Virus record (IMG/VR): IMGVR_UViG_3300042465_001723
Coordinates: 1-41,840 of that record
Direction: 5' to 3' (one strand)
DNA from: a virus
DNA: 41,840 nucleotides
The notes under the pieces: generated by a model
The model's database searches: none
The model's input: the letters and a program-made list of their open reading frames with translations, nothing else
What the model was told of the DNA's origin: nothing
In this document: positions 39,633-41,840 of the stretch, in pieces
Numbering within the stretch: position 1 is the first letter of the stretch
Layout of the letters: the number at the start of each line of letters is the position of its first letter
Translations under genes and position numbers: made by a program

Positions 39633-39781
39633 GTGCCTCCCTTTGCTGCCAAGTACAAACCAACATTACCTAAGCTATAGCCAATGAAAGCTATACCTAG
39701 TCCTATGTTCCCCTTCAATAGTAGGTCGGTGGCTACAACGGCATACACCACACCAACTACAGCGATAAGCCAAGCACTCAT
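39629..39781 (-). CDS. Tiny two-helix membrane protein
   Basis: A 50-residue frame. Residues 3-22 (AWLIAVVGVVYAVVATDLLL) and 27-46 (GLGIAFIGYSLGNVGLYLAA) are both transmembrane-like, separated by a short KGN loop. It overlaps neighbours by four bases each (ATGA), the main support for coding. No family recognised; could be a small membrane effector or anti-phage/superinfection protein. Confidence 0.6.
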   Translation of the reverse strand: MSAWLIAVVGVVYAVVATDLLLKGNIGLGIAFIGYSLGNVGLYLAAKGGT

Positions 39782-39939
39782 ATTTTTTTAGTAAAGTTGA
39801 TAGGTTTAAACTGATCAATGACAAGCTTCAAAGCGGCAAGGAGTTCTTCATCTCTGTCCTCAGCCTCTCTCTTTTCTTCATACTGAATTAAAAAATCAAG
39901 CTCATCAATAACAACTGCTTCAATTTCTTCTCTAGTCAT
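39778..39939 (-). CDS. Tiny charged protein
   Basis: A 53-residue frame (MTREEIEAVVIDELDFLIQY to FTKKI), acidic then basic, helical. It overlaps the next gene by four bases and the preceding one by eight. Coding is supported by its coupling in the chain. No family recognised. Confidence 0.55.
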   Translation of the reverse strand: MTREEIEAVVIDELDFLIQYEEKREAEDRDEELLAALKLVIDQFKPINFTKKI

Positions 39940-40039
39940 TCCAAGTCTCCATCCACATTACAACAGCTACAAAAATAATACCACCAGCGAAAGCTCCAAA
40001 GGCAGCTAACACTAGGAAAGTAAAGACCGATTCAATCAT
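39932..40039 (-). CDS. Tiny single-pass membrane protein
   Basis: A 35-residue frame beginning at an ATG four bases inside the end of the recombinase gene. Residues 5-29 are one hydrophobic helix (VFTFLVLAAFGAFAGGIIF). The end is METWND. Likely made by translational coupling to the recombinase. No family recognised. Confidence 0.55.
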   Translation of the reverse strand: MIESVFTFLVLAAFGAFAGGIIFVAVVMWMETWND

Positions 40040-41133
40040 ACAAACCCTCTCATTCTTGCCGCCACTGTAGCACCCTTCAGCGTATGCTTCAAGTATGGTG
40101 CAACACTTTGGGGTGTGGCATGCCCTGTCATAGCCATGATGTTTGGTAATGGCACTTCTGCTTCAATCATCTCAGTGACAGCAGTGCGTCTTAAATCCAT
40201 CAGCTTAATTTCTTCAGGCAGTTGTGCTTCTTTCTTTATCACATCACCAACCCTAGATAAGTTCATCAATGAATAGGGCAACAATCCACCCTGTCTATCT
40301 GACGCATTGCTAGGTGCAACATATTGTTGCCACCCATACTCAGCATGTTGTTGCTTAAGCATTGCTTGCAATCCTTCTGATGTAGGCAAAGTGATACGTG
40401 CTCTACGCTTGCTCTGCTCAAGAGACAACACCCCTGTATCCATGTTGTAGTTTTCCCACTTCAACATACGCATGTCCCCCATCCGCTGTCCCCATTCATA
40501 TGCCATCTGCACAATGAGTCCTACGTTGCGCCATTTAAACGAGCTATAAGCCATGTCAAGAAAGGCTTTGACATCTTCCTTTGTCCAGACAGTTTTACGT
40601 GCCTTGTCAATCCTTCTCTGCACCTTGCTGAATGGATTGTGATTGGTGAAGCCTTGCCTTATGGCATAGTTGAACAACAACCGATACACTGCAAGCACAT
40701 GGTTGGCAAGGCTAACACTCTTGGCAGCATGTTCTTCATACACACGCTGACACATCGGGGTATGTATGTCTTCAAGCTTTGCCCACATCAAAGGCACACC
40801 ACCCAATCTACTGTGCTTCCAGTTATTTAAATAATATAAATAACTTTCTTGTGTTTTTTCACCTAGCTTTTCAAAGCTCAAGCTCACTGTGTAAGCTTTG
40901 ATTAGGTCACTCACCTTTGCATTTGTGGTTAAGTTTTTTAAATGCTTACGTTCTTTTCTCCACTCGTCCAAGATTTTATTCTGTTCTTCAGCGGCAGCAT
41001 ACGCTGTTTGATACACATCCCCAAGCTCCATACGTTTAACAACACCAGCCTCTACAGCATCTGCTGGTGGGTTATATCTCCACTTAGACTTGCCTCGTGA
41101 TTTAAAGCGCAGAACATATCTAGGCATGCTCAT
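40036..41133 (-). CDS. int: Tyrosine recombinase / integrase
   Basis: A 365-residue site-specific recombinase. N-terminal part is the arm-type and core-binding region (LTTNAKVSDLIKAYTVSLSF; QESYLYYLNNWKHSRLG). The catalytic domain has R217 in EWGQRMGDMRML, K242, the box MDLRR with R315, TGH with H338, and Y347 in APYLKHT. The usual first His of the HxxR box is Met312 here, which is uncommon. It could integrate the phage into a host chromosome, as known for some podoviruses, or resolve multimers. It sits inside the coupled early block, between a 59-residue and a 35-residue gene with ATGA overlaps. Confidence 0.88.
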   Translation of the reverse strand: MSMPRYVLRFKSRGKSKWRYNPPADAVEAGVVKRMELGDVYQTAYAAAEEQNKILDEWRKERKHLKNLTTNAKVSDLIKAYTVSLSFEKLGEKTQESYLYYLNNWKHSRLGGVPLMWAKLEDIHTPMCQRVYEEHAAKSVSLANHVLAVYRLLFNYAIRQGFTNHNPFSKVQRRIDKARKTVWTKEDVKAFLDMAYSSFKWRNVGLIVQMAYEWGQRMGDMRMLKWENYNMDTGVLSLEQSKRRARITLPTSEGLQAMLKQQHAEYGWQQYVAPSNASDRQGGLLPYSLMNLSRVGDVIKKEAQLPEEIKLMDLRRTAVTEMIEAEVPLPNIMAMTGHATPQSVAPYLKHTLKGATVAARMRGFV

Positions 41134-41309
41134 GGTTTCTTCTCTTCTATGTAGCCTACAAGCCTAGCTGTCCTACGCAAGTCTTCTATCACAAGCTCAG
41201 CATGCTCTGATGATATGGCATACACAATGCAAGTACGTATGCCTTCGTCAGTGTCATAGCCAGCAATGAATGGTTTCCATTCGTTTCCCTTAGAATCTGT
41301 GATGTTCAT
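41130..41309 (-). CDS. Small protein between glycohydrolase and integrase
   Basis: A 59-residue frame beginning with MNITDSKGNEWKPFIAGYDT and ending VGYIEEKKP. It overlaps both neighbours by four bases (ATGA), which is strong support. Contains one Cys and a helical C-terminal half. No family recognised. Confidence 0.6.
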   Translation of the reverse strand: MNITDSKGNEWKPFIAGYDTDEGIRTCIVYAISSEHAELVIEDLRRTARLVGYIEEKKP

Positions 41310-41840
41310 AGCTCTCCCAATTCATAGAGGTTTTCTGCCATCTGCAATAGCTCGTCATGCTTCATCAACTTGTTGAGCCAGCGTTTCGGTATGGCTTTGT
41401 ATCCATACTTTCTACCAGCTAACATGCCTGTCACTGCACCCACTGTGTCAGCGTCATAGCCTTTGTTCACAGCCCTGATCAATGCGTCTTGAAAAGAAAA
41501 CGTAAGGTCAACACATTCCCATGCCGCATTGTAGGCATACATGATGGAGCCTTTGCCTTTCTTCATATCATATTCATGATCGAGCAAGTGCTCAAACTCA
41601 TCAAGCTGTTTACCTGCATAGAGTTCAGAGACAAAGGCAGACATGTAATGGACAGTGTCAGCATTACCGTGTGTCATCAACGACACAGCAATGGCCTCAC
41701 CAAGCCCTGTCTGCGGCCTGTTGTGGTTGGCTAACACCACAGGAGCAATACGCATGATGGAGCCATTACCGCTAGACCTAGTGCCTGTGCTGCCTTTATA
41801 TGGTTGCTCTGTTGTCATGCTCTCGATGGCTTCAAAGCAA
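41306..41840 (-). CDS. ADP-ribosylglycohydrolase (5' end outside window)
   Basis: The C-terminal part of about 178 residues is present and the frame is open to the window edge. GNGSIMRIAPVVLA and DADTVGAVTGMLAG are the two family signatures: the first is a Mg-site and substrate loop, the second has the DxDT metal-binding motif. These enzymes (DraG/ARH type) remove ADP-ribose from proteins, or act on related small molecules. The N-terminus with the other metal ligands is upstream. Located upstream of the integrase, so it is part of the early block. See findings for possible pairing with a transferase domain in the late giant protein. Confidence 0.85.
   Translation of the reverse strand, partial: CFEAIESMTTEQPYKGSTGTRSSGNGSIMRIAPVVLANHNRPQTGLGEAIAVSLMTHGNADTVHYMSAFVSELYAGKQLDEFEHLLDHEYDMKKGKGSIMYAYNAAWECVDLTFSFQDALIRAVNKGYDADTVGAVTGMLAGRKYGYKAIPKRWLNKLMKHDELLQMAENLYELGEL

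Noticed and set aside
1-41840. Phage RNA polymerase, terminase and lysogeny repressor
   Set aside because: Looked for on both strands but no such motifs were found. They may lie outside the window.

Overview
The window is part of the genome of a tailed bacteriophage with a short-tailed (podovirus) gene set. No host gene is visible. Two blocks face each other. Positions 1-27190 on the + strand carry virion and lysis genes. Positions 41840-27323 on the - strand carry a tightly overlapped block for replication, nucleotide metabolism and accessory functions. They meet at a structured intergenic region and a tRNA-Arg(UCU) gene. The T7-type primase-helicase, the T7-like DNA polymerase with Tyr in the O-helix, the adaptor and nozzle, and the very large internal proteins point to a lineage related to T7-like or marine/freshwater podoviruses. 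No phage RNA polymerase is present here, and the late promoters look like host sigma70 extended -10 promoters. A proteobacterial, probably freshwater, host is only an inference from the style of the small accessory proteins.

Layout, + strand: portal (5' end missing), two small head genes, scaffold, a strong promoter region, major capsid protein, a capsid-associated beta protein, a terminator plus promoter, adaptor, nozzle, and a fibre region of four fibre genes with small partners (7876-13591). A lysis region follows (13591-16206: small membrane proteins, an EF-hand two-helix protein, Rz with nested Rz1, M15 endolysin, a small HExxH protein). After it come large internal/ejection proteins ending in an 1879-residue protein with a candidate ADP-ribosyltransferase domain.

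Layout, - strand in transcription order: ADP-ribosylglycohydrolase (5' end missing), a 59-residue protein, tyrosine recombinase, about ten tiny accessory genes joined mostly by ATGA overlaps (two with zinc motifs), primase-helicase, DNA polymerase A, an SSB-like protein, 5'-3' exonuclease, small proteins, HNH nuclease, an acidic Tyr/Trp-rich protein, ThyX and a small protein before a terminator. A B12-dependent class II ribonucleotide reductase, a PD-(D/E)XK-like nuclease, a small RMF-like protein and the tRNA follow.

The - strand genes probably run early: they make deoxynucleotides (RNR, ThyX), copy DNA and may integrate it. The + strand genes build, fill and release particles. The most unusual combination is a candidate ADP-ribosyltransferase domain in a protein probably ejected with the DNA, together with an ADP-ribosylglycohydrolase in the early block. 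This suggests a reversible ADP-ribosylation programme. It is a hypothesis from motifs only.
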